64,000 bases of DNA from positions 993,001-1,057,000 of the forward strand of contig NC_021237.1 of assembly GCF_000397205.1 (NCBI RefSeq). The letters run 5' to 3'. Shown piece after piece: positions 1 through 8,397 of this stretch. This stretch comes from Pseudomonas protegens CHA0. Lineage in GTDB: Bacteria > Pseudomonadota > Gammaproteobacteria > Pseudomonadales > Pseudomonadaceae. The notes beneath the pieces are model-generated. The model searched no databases. It saw only the letters and a list, made by a program, of their open reading frames with translations, and had not been told where the DNA came from. Each line of letters begins with the position of its first letter. Positions within the stretch are counted from its first letter, which is position 1. The position numbers and the translations under genes were made by a program.

Positions 1-44
1 GCAGGCTGTTCGACCAGTTGGCCATGTGCCTTGCATGGTCCTGA
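1..44 (+). other. possible 3' tail of an upstream CDS
   Basis: Frame 3 is open from the window edge to a TGA at 42-44 and would encode a short tail ending RLFDQLAMCLAWS. It lies 12 bases before the next start codon, as expected for the end of a co-directional gene. Frame 1 is also open up to a TGA at 55-57. Too little is visible to identify a product. Confidence 0.25.
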
Positions 45-56
45 GGAAATACGTTG

Positions 57-428
57 ATGACTGCCACTTCTGGAATCCAGGGCCGTTGCGCCCATTGCCA
101 GACCCTCCTTGAACTCGAACCCTGGCAACTCAATGCCATGGCGTTGCAGGAAGCCTTCAACTGCAACCATTGCCACAAACCGCTGAAGCTCAGTTGCCCC
201 GAACAGATCAAGCGCCTCAGGTCCCTGGGTTCGCTGGCCACCCTGCGCGCGACCATGATCGTGCTGTGTGCCATGGTGATATTGGTGACGCTGGTGCTGG
301 AGTGGGTCGGGCTGGTAAGCCTGGCTCAGCAACTGAGCGTTTCGGCATTGATGCTGGTGAGCTACCTGTTGGTGATGATGGCTGCCCGCAGGCGCCAGCG
401 CCGACCGTTGCAGCTACAGGCCGGCTGA
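57..428 (+). CDS. small zinc-ribbon membrane protein, function unknown
   Basis: A 123-residue protein. The N-terminal half has two CxxC pairs (CAHC near residue 11 and CNHC near residue 37), the pattern of a small zinc ribbon. The second half holds two hydrophobic segments (about residues 64-84 and 89-108) followed by a basic RRRQRR tail, so it is probably an inner-membrane protein with a cytoplasmic zinc-binding head. I chose the ATG at 57 over the TTG just before it; GAGGAAA lies a little upstream. Its 3' end overlaps the convergent tatD gene by 15 bases. I do not recognise a characterised family. Confidence 0.7.
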   Translation: MTATSGIQGRCAHCQTLLELEPWQLNAMALQEAFNCNHCHKPLKLSCPEQIKRLRSLGSLATLRATMIVLCAMVILVTLVLEWVGLVSLAQQLSVSALMLVSYLLVMMAARRRQRRPLQLQAG

Positions 429-1205
429 AGGCCAGCCGAACAGCTCGCAGGCGTTGCGGGTGCTGGCGCTGGCCAGTTGCTCGGGCGTGATGCCGATGAT
501 CTGCGCCAGGGCGGCGCAGATGGCCGGCAGGTGCTGCGGGCTGTTGCGCTGGCCGGGAAACATGGCAGGCGCCATGTCCGGCGAGTCGGTTTCCAGCACC
601 AGGGCGTGCAGCGGCAGCTCGGCGATCACCTTGCGCAGGCGCAGGGCCTGGGGCCAGGTCGCGGCGCCCCCCAGACCCAGCTTGAACCCCAGCTTGAGGT
701 ATTCCCGGGCTTCCTCGCGGCTGCCGGCGAAGGCGTGGATAATGCCGCCACGCTTGAGCTTGAAGTGCTTCAGGCTGGCGATCACCGCCGCGTGGCTGCG
801 CCGGACATGAAGCAGGGCGGGCAACTGGAAATCTGCCGCCAGCTGCAATTGCGCTTCGAAGAGTGCCTGTTGGCGCTCGCGATCCAGGTGCGCAAGAAAG
901 TAGTCCAGGCCGATCTCGCCCACCGCGCACACTTGCGGGTGCCCTGCCAGCCGGGTCAGCCAGTCACCCAGTTGCTGGATATGTTCCGGGCGGTGATCGT
1001 CCAGGTACACCGGGTGCAGGCCAAAGGCCGCGTACAGCTGCGAGTCGCTTTGCACCAGATCCCAGAGCCGCTGCCAATTGGCCTGATAGACCCCCAGCAC
1101 CACCATTCGCGAGACGCCCAGGGCGCGGCTGTCTGCCAGCAGCGCCCCGCGATCGGCATCGAAATCCGCGAAATCCAGGTGGGTGTGGCTGTCGATCAGC
1201 TCCAC
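414..1205 (-). CDS. TatD-family metal-dependent hydrolase (DNase)
   Basis: A 263-residue TIM-barrel amidohydrolase. Metal-ligand motifs are in the expected order: DSHTHLDF at the N-terminus, GEIGLDY near residue 98, a His in LLHVRRS, His in IIHAFAGS, and ETDSPDM near residue 207. TatD proteins are cytoplasmic metal-dependent 3'-5' exonucleases / DNases. The length and the N-terminus fit the YjjV-type subgroup. It lies 3 bases downstream of cra on the same strand, so the two may be cotranscribed; I infer no functional link to fructose metabolism. Confidence 0.9.
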   Translation of the reverse strand: MELIDSHTHLDFADFDADRGALLADSRALGVSRMVVLGVYQANWQRLWDLVQSDSQLYAAFGLHPVYLDDHRPEHIQQLGDWLTRLAGHPQVCAVGEIGLDYFLAHLDRERQQALFEAQLQLAADFQLPALLHVRRSHAAVIASLKHFKLKRGGIIHAFAGSREEAREYLKLGFKLGLGGAATWPQALRLRKVIAELPLHALVLETDSPDMAPAMFPGQRNSPQHLPAICAALAQIIGITPEQLASASTRNACELFGWPSAGL

Positions 1206-1208
1206 GGT

Positions 1209-2204
1209 TCAGCCCTGTTGGATGCGCTGTTTGAAGGTCCGCGCGATGGCCTGCACGCCGGGCTGGTAATGCGCCTCTTCAATGGCAGCCAGGGCCAGTT
1301 GCAGGGCTTTTTCGGCGATCAGTTGATGCTGCTGGGCCATGGCATTGACCGGCAGCGGCAGGAAATCCAGCAACTGGGTATCGCCAAAGGTGCCCAGGCG
1401 CAGAGGCCGGGATTTCAGCGGGAAGTCGTGCAAGGCATCGAATACCCCTTGCAGCAGTACATAGGAGGTGGTCACCAGGGCGTCTGGCAGATGGCCCAGG
1501 CGCTGCAGCAATTCCTCCATCAGCTGGCGGCCGCAATCACGACTGAAGGCTTCGCCGTGCTCGATCAGCACCTCGCCGCCGAAACCCTCGAGGGCCTGGC
1601 GGAAACCGGCGGCGCGCTCCTGGCTGATGCTCAGTTCCGGGCGCGCACCGATCAGCACGATCTGCTTGGGCTCAGGCTCAAGCAGGCTCTGGGTCAGGTG
1701 CAGGCTGGCTTGCAGGTCATCGCTGATCACCGAGCAGAACAGCTCGGGCGGCATCACCCGGTCGATGGCGATGATCGGCAGGCCCTGGGCCTGCAACTGC
1801 TGGTAGCTGTCGTCTTCCGGCGGCAGGCAGCTGGCGACGAACAGCGCGTCGCAACGCCGGGCGCGGAACAGCTGGAGCAATTGCCGCTCGCTGTCCGGAG
1901 CGTCGTCGGAACTGGCGATCAGCAGCTGATACCCTCGGGCCCGGGCGCCTTGCTCCAGCAGCTTGGCGATGCGTGCGTAGCTGGGGTTCTCCAGGTCCGG
2001 GAGAATGAAACCCAAGGTACGGGTGTGCCGGCTGCGCAAGCCGGCCGCCTGGGGGTTGGGAGTAAAGCCGTGTTCTTCCACCACCGCCCGCACCCGTTCC
2101 ACGGTGGCGTTGCTGATGCGTTGTTGTTCGGCCTTGCCGTTGATGACGTAACTGGCGGTGGTCACAGACACACCGGCCAGGCGAGCGATATCACTGAGTT
2201 TCAA
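1209..2204 (-). CDS. cra: catabolite repressor/activator Cra (FruR), LacI family
   Basis: A 331-residue LacI/GalR regulator. The N-terminal helix-turn-helix (MKLSDIARLAGVSVTTASYV) is followed by the hinge and a periplasmic-binding-protein-like effector domain from about residue 60. It is divergent from fruBKA, and a Cra-type operator TTAAACGTTTCA lies between them at 2351-2362. In Pseudomonas putida Cra is known to bind this kind of site and to be released by fructose-1-phosphate, so it most likely represses the fru operon until fructose enters through the PTS. The ATG at 2204 begins at the canonical first residue of the family. Confidence 0.95.
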   Translation of the reverse strand: MKLSDIARLAGVSVTTASYVINGKAEQQRISNATVERVRAVVEEHGFTPNPQAAGLRSRHTRTLGFILPDLENPSYARIAKLLEQGARARGYQLLIASSDDAPDSERQLLQLFRARRCDALFVASCLPPEDDSYQQLQAQGLPIIAIDRVMPPELFCSVISDDLQASLHLTQSLLEPEPKQIVLIGARPELSISQERAAGFRQALEGFGGEVLIEHGEAFSRDCGRQLMEELLQRLGHLPDALVTTSYVLLQGVFDALHDFPLKSRPLRLGTFGDTQLLDFLPLPVNAMAQQHQLIAEKALQLALAAIEEAHYQPGVQAIARTFKQRIQQG

Positions 2205-2342
2205 CCCGGGATTTCCTTGTTTTTGGTGCTTGCCCCGATATTTTCGCCAATCCTACCTGATCTGGGCAGGCGACCAACGTCGGAACCGGCAATCGACCAG
2301 AAGGACTTCAAGCGCTCGAGATTATGGAGTAACGTACCAAAC

Positions 2343-2367
2343 TTGCTAGATTAAACGTTTCAGCAAG
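2343..2367. promoter_or_regulatory. Cra (FruR) operator of the fru operon
   Basis: TTAAACGTTTCA at 2351-2362 equals the Cra site described for the P. putida fruB promoter and is close to the enterobacterial consensus TGAAACGTTTCA. It is embedded in a wider inverted repeat with CTTGC at 2343 and GCAAG ending at 2367. It lies in the 301-bp divergent spacer, about 145 bases before fruB. I could not assign a convincing -35/-10 pair. Confidence 0.8.
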
Positions 2368-2505
2368 CGTATTTTCTAGGCCCAAGCCCGAACGGAAAAC
2401 GCCCCTGCCAGGTACCGAGTCCCGTTTGTGGCAGTAAAGACGCCTACGCTGCTTACTTAAAACAATACCTAGCGCCGCCCCCTGCCGCGCTAAATAGGAG
2501 AAGCC

Positions 2506-5367
2506 ATGCTCGAGCTCACTGTAGAGCAGATATCCATGGGCCAGTCGGCTGTGGATAAGTCCGCGGCGCTGCACTTGCTGGCCGACAAACTGGTGGCGGA
2601 CGGCCTGGTGGCCGAGGGTTACCTGGCTGGCCTCCAGGCCCGCGAAGCCCAGGGCTCGACCTTTCTTGGCCAAGGCATCGCCATTCCCCATGGCACCCCG
2701 GAAACCCGCGACCAGGTCTTTGCCACCGGCGTGCGCCTGCTGCAGTTTCCCGACGGCGTGGATTGGGGAGACGGGCAGATCGTCTACCTGGCCATCGGCA
2801 TCGCGGCTAAATCCGACGAGCACTTGCGACTCCTGCAACTCCTGACCCGCGCCCTGGGTGAAACCGACTTGGGCCAGGCCCTGCGCCGCGCCAGCTCTCC
2901 CCAGGCCCTGCTCAAGTTGTTGCAGGGCGCACCCCAGGAACTGGCGCTGGACGCACAGATGATCGGCCTCGGTGTGGCGGCGGAAGATTTCGAAGAACTG
3001 GTCTGGCGCGGTGCTCGCCTGCTGCGCCAGGCCGAGTGCGTGAGCAACGGCTTTGCCGCGGTGCTGCAACAGGTGGAGGCGCTGCCCCTGGGTGACGGCC
3101 TGTGGTGGCTGCACAGCGAGCAGACGGTGTTGCGCCCGGGGCTGGCGTTCGTCACCCCGGACAAACCCATCCGCTACCTGGGCCAGCCCCTCAGCGGCCT
3201 GTTCTGCCTGGCCAGCCTGGGGGAAGCCCACCAGGCCCTGCTGGAGCGCCTGTGTGCGCTGCTGATCGAAGGCCGTGGCCAGGAATTGGGCCGCGCCACC
3301 AGCAGCCGCGCAGTCCTGGAAGTGCTTGGCGGCGAGTTGCCTGCGGACTGGCCCAGCGCCCGCATCGCCCTGGCCAACGCCCACGGCCTGCATGCGCGCC
3401 CGGCCAAGGTGCTGGCGCAACTGGCAAAAAACTTTGAAGGCGAGATCCGCATCCGCATCGTCGATGGCAAGGATTCTGCGGTCTCGGTCAAAAGCTTGAG
3501 CAAGTTGCTGAGCCTCGGGGCCCGGCGTGGCCAGGTACTGGAACTGATCGCTGAACCCAGCATTGCCGCCGATGCCTTGCCCGCGTTACTGGCAGCCATC
3601 GAAGAGGGCCTGGGCGAAGAGGTCGAGCCATTGCCGGCTGTCAGCACGCCTCGGCAAGCGCCACAAGAGGTCGTCGAGCCGCTCAGCGCCCCGGCCTCCG
3701 GCAGCCTGATCCAGGCCATCGCCGCTGCGCCCGGCATCGCCATCGGCCCGGCCCATATCCAGGTCCAGCAAAGTATCGATTACCCACTGCGGGGCGAGTC
3801 CACCGCCATCGAGCGCCAGCGCTTGCAGCAGGCCCTGGCCGAGGTCCGCGAGGACATCCAGGGGCTGATCCAGCGCAGCCAGGCCAAGGCCATCCGCGAA
3901 ATCTTCATCACCCACCAGGAAATGCTCGACGACCCCGAACTGAGCGATGAAGTGGACACCCGCCTCAAGCAGGGCGAAAGCGCCGAAGCGGCGTGGATGA
4001 CCGTGATCGAAAGCGCCGCCAAACAGCAGGAAGCCCTGCAGGACGCCTTGCTCGCCGAGCGCGCCGCCGACCTGCGGGACATCGGCCGCCGGGTGCTGGC
4101 GCAACTGTGCGGCATTGAAACCCCGGCCGAGCCGGACCAGCCCTACATCCTGGTGATGGATGAAGTCGGCCCTTCGGACGTCGCGCGCCTCGATCCGACC
4201 CGGGTCGCCGGTATTCTCACCGCCCGCGGCGGCGCCACCGCCCACAGCGCCATCGTCGCCCGGGCCCTGGGGATTCCGGCCCTGGTGGGCGCGGGGGCCA
4301 GCGTGCTGCTGATCAAGTCCGGCACGTCCTTGCTGCTGGACGGCCAGCGCGGTCGCCTGCATGTCGACGCTGATAGCACGACCTTGCAACGGGCGGCCGA
4401 AGAGCGCGACAACCGCGAGCAACGGCTCAAGGCGGCCGCCGAACAACGCCATCAACTGGCCCATACCGCCGATGGTCACGCGGTCGAGGTGTTCGCCAAT
4501 ATCGGCGAAAGCGCCGGTGTCGCCGCCGCCGTGGAAAACGGCGCCGAGGGCATCGGCCTGCTGCGCACCGAACTGATCTTCATGGCCCATCCCCAGGCCC
4601 CGGACGAAGCCACCCAGGAAGCCGAATACCGCCGTGTACTCGACGGCCTCGCCGGGCGTCCGCTGGTGGTGCGCACCCTGGATGTGGGCGGCGACAAACC
4701 GCTGCCTTACTGGCCCATTGCCAAGGAGGAAAACCCCTTCCTCGGCGTGCGCGGCATCCGCCTGACCCTGCAGCGGCCACTGATCATGGAAGCGCAATTG
4801 CGCGCCTTGCTGCGCTCGGCGGACAATCGCCCGCTGCGGATCATGTTCCCCATGGTCGGCAGCGTCGAAGAGTGGCGCCAGGCCCGGGACATGACCGAGC
4901 GCCTGCGCCGGGAAATCCCTGTCGCCGACCTGCAACTGGGGATCATGATCGAAGTGCCGTCCGCCGCCCTGCTGGCGCCGGTGCTGGCCAAGGAAGTGGA
5001 CTTCTTCAGCATCGGCACCAACGACCTGACCCAATACACCCTGGCCATCGATCGTGGCCACCCGACCCTTTCCGCCCAGGCCGATGGCCTGCACCCGGCA
5101 GTGTTGCAACTGATCGACATCACCGTGCGTGCCGCCCACGCCCATGGCAAGTGGGTCGGGGTCTGCGGCGAGCTGGCGGCCGACCCGCTGGCGGTGCCGG
5201 TGCTGGTGGGCCTGGGGGTGGATGAACTCAGCGTCTCCGGACGCAGCATCGCCGAGGTCAAGGCGCGGATCCGCGAACTGCGCCTGGCCCAGGCACAAAC
5301 CCTTGCTCAACAGGCCCTGGCCGTCGGCAGCGCCAACGAAGTGCGCGCCCTAGTGGAGGCCATGTAA
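2506..5367 (+). CDS. fruB: fructose PTS multiphosphoryl transfer protein (EIIA-HPr-EI)
   Basis: A 953-residue cytoplasmic fusion that carries phosphate from PEP to FruA. Domains in order: EIIA-Fru (residues 1-145) with the phospho-His in IPHGT, His62; a linker of about 130 residues; HPr (about 280-370) with the phospho-His in HGLHARP, His296; and enzyme I (about 400-953) with the phospho-His in GGATAHS, His580, and the PEP-binding signature ending in GTNDLTQY. All three phosphorylation sites are intact. AGGAG lies 5 bases before the ATG. It is the first gene of fruBKA; its stop overlaps the fruK start in TAATG. This self-contained chain is the usual fructose PTS layout in Pseudomonas. Confidence 0.97.
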   Translation: MLELTVEQISMGQSAVDKSAALHLLADKLVADGLVAEGYLAGLQAREAQGSTFLGQGIAIPHGTPETRDQVFATGVRLLQFPDGVDWGDGQIVYLAIGIAAKSDEHLRLLQLLTRALGETDLGQALRRASSPQALLKLLQGAPQELALDAQMIGLGVAAEDFEELVWRGARLLRQAECVSNGFAAVLQQVEALPLGDGLWWLHSEQTVLRPGLAFVTPDKPIRYLGQPLSGLFCLASLGEAHQALLERLCALLIEGRGQELGRATSSRAVLEVLGGELPADWPSARIALANAHGLHARPAKVLAQLAKNFEGEIRIRIVDGKDSAVSVKSLSKLLSLGARRGQVLELIAEPSIAADALPALLAAIEEGLGEEVEPLPAVSTPRQAPQEVVEPLSAPASGSLIQAIAAAPGIAIGPAHIQVQQSIDYPLRGESTAIERQRLQQALAEVREDIQGLIQRSQAKAIREIFITHQEMLDDPELSDEVDTRLKQGESAEAAWMTVIESAAKQQEALQDALLAERAADLRDIGRRVLAQLCGIETPAEPDQPYILVMDEVGPSDVARLDPTRVAGILTARGGATAHSAIVARALGIPALVGAGASVLLIKSGTSLLLDGQRGRLHVDADSTTLQRAAEERDNREQRLKAAAEQRHQLAHTADGHAVEVFANIGESAGVAAAVENGAEGIGLLRTELIFMAHPQAPDEATQEAEYRRVLDGLAGRPLVVRTLDVGGDKPLPYWPIAKEENPFLGVRGIRLTLQRPLIMEAQLRALLRSADNRPLRIMFPMVGSVEEWRQARDMTERLRREIPVADLQLGIMIEVPSAALLAPVLAKEVDFFSIGTNDLTQYTLAIDRGHPTLSAQADGLHPAVLQLIDITVRAAHAHGKWVGVCGELAADPLAVPVLVGLGVDELSVSGRSIAEVKARIRELRLAQAQTLAQQALAVGSANEVRALVEAM

Positions 5368-6308
5368 TGGCGAAGATTCTTACCCTGACCCTCAACCCGG
5401 CGCTGGACCTGACGGTGCAGCTGGCGCGCCTGGACACAGGGCAGGTCAACCGCAGCGACGCCATGTACACCCACGCCGCCGGCAAGGGCGTGAATGTGGC
5501 CCAGGTGCTGGCTGACCTCGGCCATCAACTGACCGTCAGCGGCTTTCTCGGGGAAAACAATCCACAGGCGTTTGACGCGTTGTTTGCCCAGCGCGGGTTT
5601 GTCGACGCCTTTATCCGTGTGCCCGGGGACACCCGCAGCAACATCAAGCTGGCCGAAAGCGACGGGCGCATTACCGACATCAACGGCCCTGGGCCCGAGG
5701 TTAGCGAAGCTGCGCAACAGGCCCTGCTTGAACGCCTGGAACAGATCGCTCCCGGGCATGACGCGGTGGTGGTAGCCGGCAGCCTGCCGCGTGGGGTCAG
5801 CCCCGAATGGTTCCAGGCCCTGCTGCTGCGTTTGAAAAACCTCGGTCTTAAAGTCGCCCTCGACACCAGCGGCGCCGCCTTGCGCGCCGGTCTGGCGGCA
5901 GGCCCCTGGCTGGTCAAGCCCAACACCGAAGAGCTGGCGGACGCCCTGGGCAGCCCGGTGGTTTCAGTGGCCGGGCAGGCCGAGGCTGCGCGCCAGTTGC
6001 ACGCCCAGGGCGTCGAGCATGTGGTGATTTCCCACGGCGCCGAGGGGGTCAACTGGTTCAGCGCCGCGCCGTCCCTGCAGGCCTTGCCGCCCAAGGTCCG
6101 TGTGGTCAGCACCGTAGGCGCCGGCGACTCGCTGCTGGCGGGCATGCTCCACGGCCTGCTCAGCGCCCAGCCGTTTGAACAGACCCTGCGCACCGCCACG
6201 GCGATTGCCGCCATGGCCGTGACCCAGATCGGTTTCGGCATCAGCGACAGGGTGCAACTGGCCCGGCTGGAGCAGGGGGTGCGCGTGCATCCCCTCCTAG
6301 AACAATAA
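5367..6308 (+). CDS. fruK: 1-phosphofructokinase
   Basis: A 313-residue PfkB/ribokinase-family sugar kinase that converts fructose-1-phosphate from FruA to fructose-1,6-bisphosphate. The N-terminal family signature (LTLNPALDLT, then a GKGVNVA glycine-rich loop) and the C-terminal active-site signature STVGAGDSLLAG, with the catalytic Asp, are present. The start overlaps the fruB stop by one base, so translation is probably coupled. It acts between the PTS and glycolysis and keeps the Cra effector F1P low. Confidence 0.97.
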   Translation: MAKILTLTLNPALDLTVQLARLDTGQVNRSDAMYTHAAGKGVNVAQVLADLGHQLTVSGFLGENNPQAFDALFAQRGFVDAFIRVPGDTRSNIKLAESDGRITDINGPGPEVSEAAQQALLERLEQIAPGHDAVVVAGSLPRGVSPEWFQALLLRLKNLGLKVALDTSGAALRAGLAAGPWLVKPNTEELADALGSPVVSVAGQAEAARQLHAQGVEHVVISHGAEGVNWFSAAPSLQALPPKVRVVSTVGAGDSLLAGMLHGLLSAQPFEQTLRTATAIAAMAVTQIGFGISDRVQLARLEQGVRVHPLLEQ

Positions 6309-6319
6309 GAGGGTTGCCC

Positions 6320-8065
6320 ATGAAGTTAGCCATAGTTACCGCCTGCCCCAACGGCATGGTCACCAGCGTGCTCTGCGCCCGCCTGCTGGACGCCGCGGCG
6401 CAGCGCCAGGGCTGGAGCACCAGCGTCGAAGTGCACGATGAAGCGCACCCGGAACGCCAACTCTCGGCGGCCACCATTGAGGCCGCCGAGTGGGTGCTGG
6501 TGGTCAGCACCGGGCCTGTGGATATGTCGCGTTTTGTCGGCAAGCGGGTGTACCGCAGCAGCCCGTCCCAGGCCCTGCAGGATGTCGATGCAGTGCTGCG
6601 TCGCGGTGCCGAAGAGGCCCAGGTCCATGTCGCCACCGAGGCCAGTGCCGAGCCGGTGCTCGAAACAGGCAAACGCGCCCCGCGGCTGGTAGCGATCACT
6701 GCCTGCCCGACTGGGGTGGCTCACACCTTCATGGCCGCCGAGGCCCTGCAGCAAACCGCCAAGCGCCTGGGCTACGACCTGCAAGTGGAAACCCAGGGCT
6801 CGGTGGGCGCGCGCAATCCGCTGAGCGCCCAAGCCATTGCCGAGGCCGACGTGGTGCTGCTGGCGGCGGACATCGAAGTGCCCACCGAGCGTTTTGCCGG
6901 CAAGCGCATTTATCGCTGCGGCACCGGCGTGGCCCTGAAACAGTCCGAGGCGACCCTGAACAAGGCCCTGGCCGAGGGCCGGCTGGAGTCCTCCGTAGCA
7001 GGCGCCCAGGCACCGGCCAAGCAGGAGAAGACCGGGGTCTACAAACACCTGCTGACCGGGGTGTCGTTCATGCTGCCGATGGTGGTGGCGGGCGGTTTGA
7101 TGATTGCCCTGTCCTTCGTCTTCGGCATCACCGCCTTCAAGGAGGAGGGCACCCTGGCCGCGGCCTTGATGCAGATCGGCGGCGAGACCGCCTTCAAGCT
7201 GATGGTGCCGCTGCTGGCGGGTTACATCGCCTACTCCATCGCCGACCGCCCAGGCCTGGCGCCGGGAATGATCGGTGGCATGCTCGCCAGCACCCTGGGT
7301 GCGGGTTTTATCGGCGGCATCGTCGCCGGCTTCCTCGCCGGTTATGCGGCCAAGGCGATCAATAAATATGCGCGCTTGCCGCAAAGCCTGGAGGCGCTGA
7401 AACCTATCCTGATCATCCCGCTGCTGGCCAGCCTGTTCACCGGGCTGGTGATGATCTACGTGGTGGGCAAACCCGTGGCGGGCATGCTCGAAGCCCTGAC
7501 CCACTTCCTCGACAGCATGGGTACCACCAACGCGATTCTGCTCGGGGTACTGCTGGGCGGCATGATGTGCGTCGACCTGGGCGGGCCGATCAACAAGGCG
7601 GCCTATGCGTTCTCGGTAGGGCTGCTGGCGTCCCAGAGCTATGCACCGATGGCCGCGACCATGGCGGCGGGCATGGTACCGCCCATTGGCCTGGGCATTG
7701 CTACCTTCATTGCCCGACGCAAATTTGCCCAGACCGAACGCGAAGCCGGCAAGGCCGCCCTGGTATTGGGCCTGTGCTTTATCTCCGAAGGCGCGATTCC
7801 GTTTGCCGCCAAGGACCCGTTGCGAGTGATCCCGGCGAGCATCGCCGGCGGCGCCCTGACCGGGGCCTTGTCGATGTACTTCGGCTGCAAACTGATGGCG
7901 CCCCACGGCGGCCTGTTCGTCATGCTGATCCCGAATGCCATCAACCACGCCCTGCTGTACCTGCTGGCGATTGTCGCGGGCAGCCTGCTGACGGCGGTGG
8001 TCTATGCGCTGGTGAAACGACCAGAGACCGTCGAACTGGCCCTGGAACCGGCCAAGGCGGCCTGA
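6320..8065 (+). CDS. fruA: PTS fructose transporter subunit EIIBC
   Basis: A 581-residue protein with two tandem EIIB modules: a degenerate IIB' (residues 1-100, with TACPNG) and the catalytic IIB (about 120-225), whose phosphocysteine is in ITACPTGVAHTF. Then comes an integral membrane EIIC domain (about 240-570) with multiple hydrophobic spans and the conserved GGPINKAAY segment. It imports fructose as fructose-1-phosphate using phosphate from FruB. I chose the ATG at 6320, which has AGAGG a few bases upstream; an in-frame TTG at 6314 would add two residues. It is 11 bases after fruK and the last gene of the operon. Confidence 0.97.
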   Translation: MKLAIVTACPNGMVTSVLCARLLDAAAQRQGWSTSVEVHDEAHPERQLSAATIEAAEWVLVVSTGPVDMSRFVGKRVYRSSPSQALQDVDAVLRRGAEEAQVHVATEASAEPVLETGKRAPRLVAITACPTGVAHTFMAAEALQQTAKRLGYDLQVETQGSVGARNPLSAQAIAEADVVLLAADIEVPTERFAGKRIYRCGTGVALKQSEATLNKALAEGRLESSVAGAQAPAKQEKTGVYKHLLTGVSFMLPMVVAGGLMIALSFVFGITAFKEEGTLAAALMQIGGETAFKLMVPLLAGYIAYSIADRPGLAPGMIGGMLASTLGAGFIGGIVAGFLAGYAAKAINKYARLPQSLEALKPILIIPLLASLFTGLVMIYVVGKPVAGMLEALTHFLDSMGTTNAILLGVLLGGMMCVDLGGPINKAAYAFSVGLLASQSYAPMAATMAAGMVPPIGLGIATFIARRKFAQTEREAGKAALVLGLCFISEGAIPFAAKDPLRVIPASIAGGALTGALSMYFGCKLMAPHGGLFVMLIPNAINHALLYLLAIVAGSLLTAVVYALVKRPETVELALEPAKAA

Positions 8066-8112
8066 CCTCCACGGCACATCCGTTGCGGCGCAATCCCGCA
8101 ACGGCACCCGTT

Positions 8113-8300
8113 GTAGCCGCTGCCGCAGGCTGCGAACGCTCTGGGCGGCACTCCCTCGCAGGAGACGCAGCGATTCCAAACCTGCCCGAGGTTCGTCGGG
8201 AAATCGCCAAGCAAGGCCCTTCGGTCCTTTTCGCAGCTTCGCAGGCTCAGCAGCGGCTACAGGGATTACCTGGCTTCGTGTAGCCGCTGCCGCAGGTTGA
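8113..8300. repeat. intergenic inverted-repeat element (GTAGCCGCTGCCGCA family)
   Basis: A left arm GTAGCCGCTGCCGCAGGCTG (8113-8132) pairs with a right arm ending CAGCAGCGGCTAC (8248-8260), enclosing about 115 bases. A third arm, GTAGCCGCTGCCGCAGGTTG, follows at 8280-8299 in direct orientation. Such GTAGCCGCTGCCGCA elements recur between genes in fluorescent pseudomonads. The element fills most of the 332-bp gap between fruA and phoD, leaving about 100 bases for the phoD promoter. Confidence 0.7.
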
Positions 8301-8397
8301 GAACGACCTATCTGCATTACGGCCTTCAGCTCCTTGTCACACCCCCTTCATCCCCACTGTCTAAGGTGTGCTTTTTGACCATTGTCAGGGAGTCACC

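Noticed and set aside
477..2354. A 625-codon plus-strand frame opposite tatD and cra
   Set aside because: Gln/Gly/Val-rich sequence without recognisable motifs, fully antisense to tatD and cra, and without a ribosome binding site.
2343..2376. A -35/-10 pair for fruB using TTGCTA and TATTTT
   Set aside because: The spacing is 21 bases, too long for a normal sigma70 promoter, so I report only the operator.
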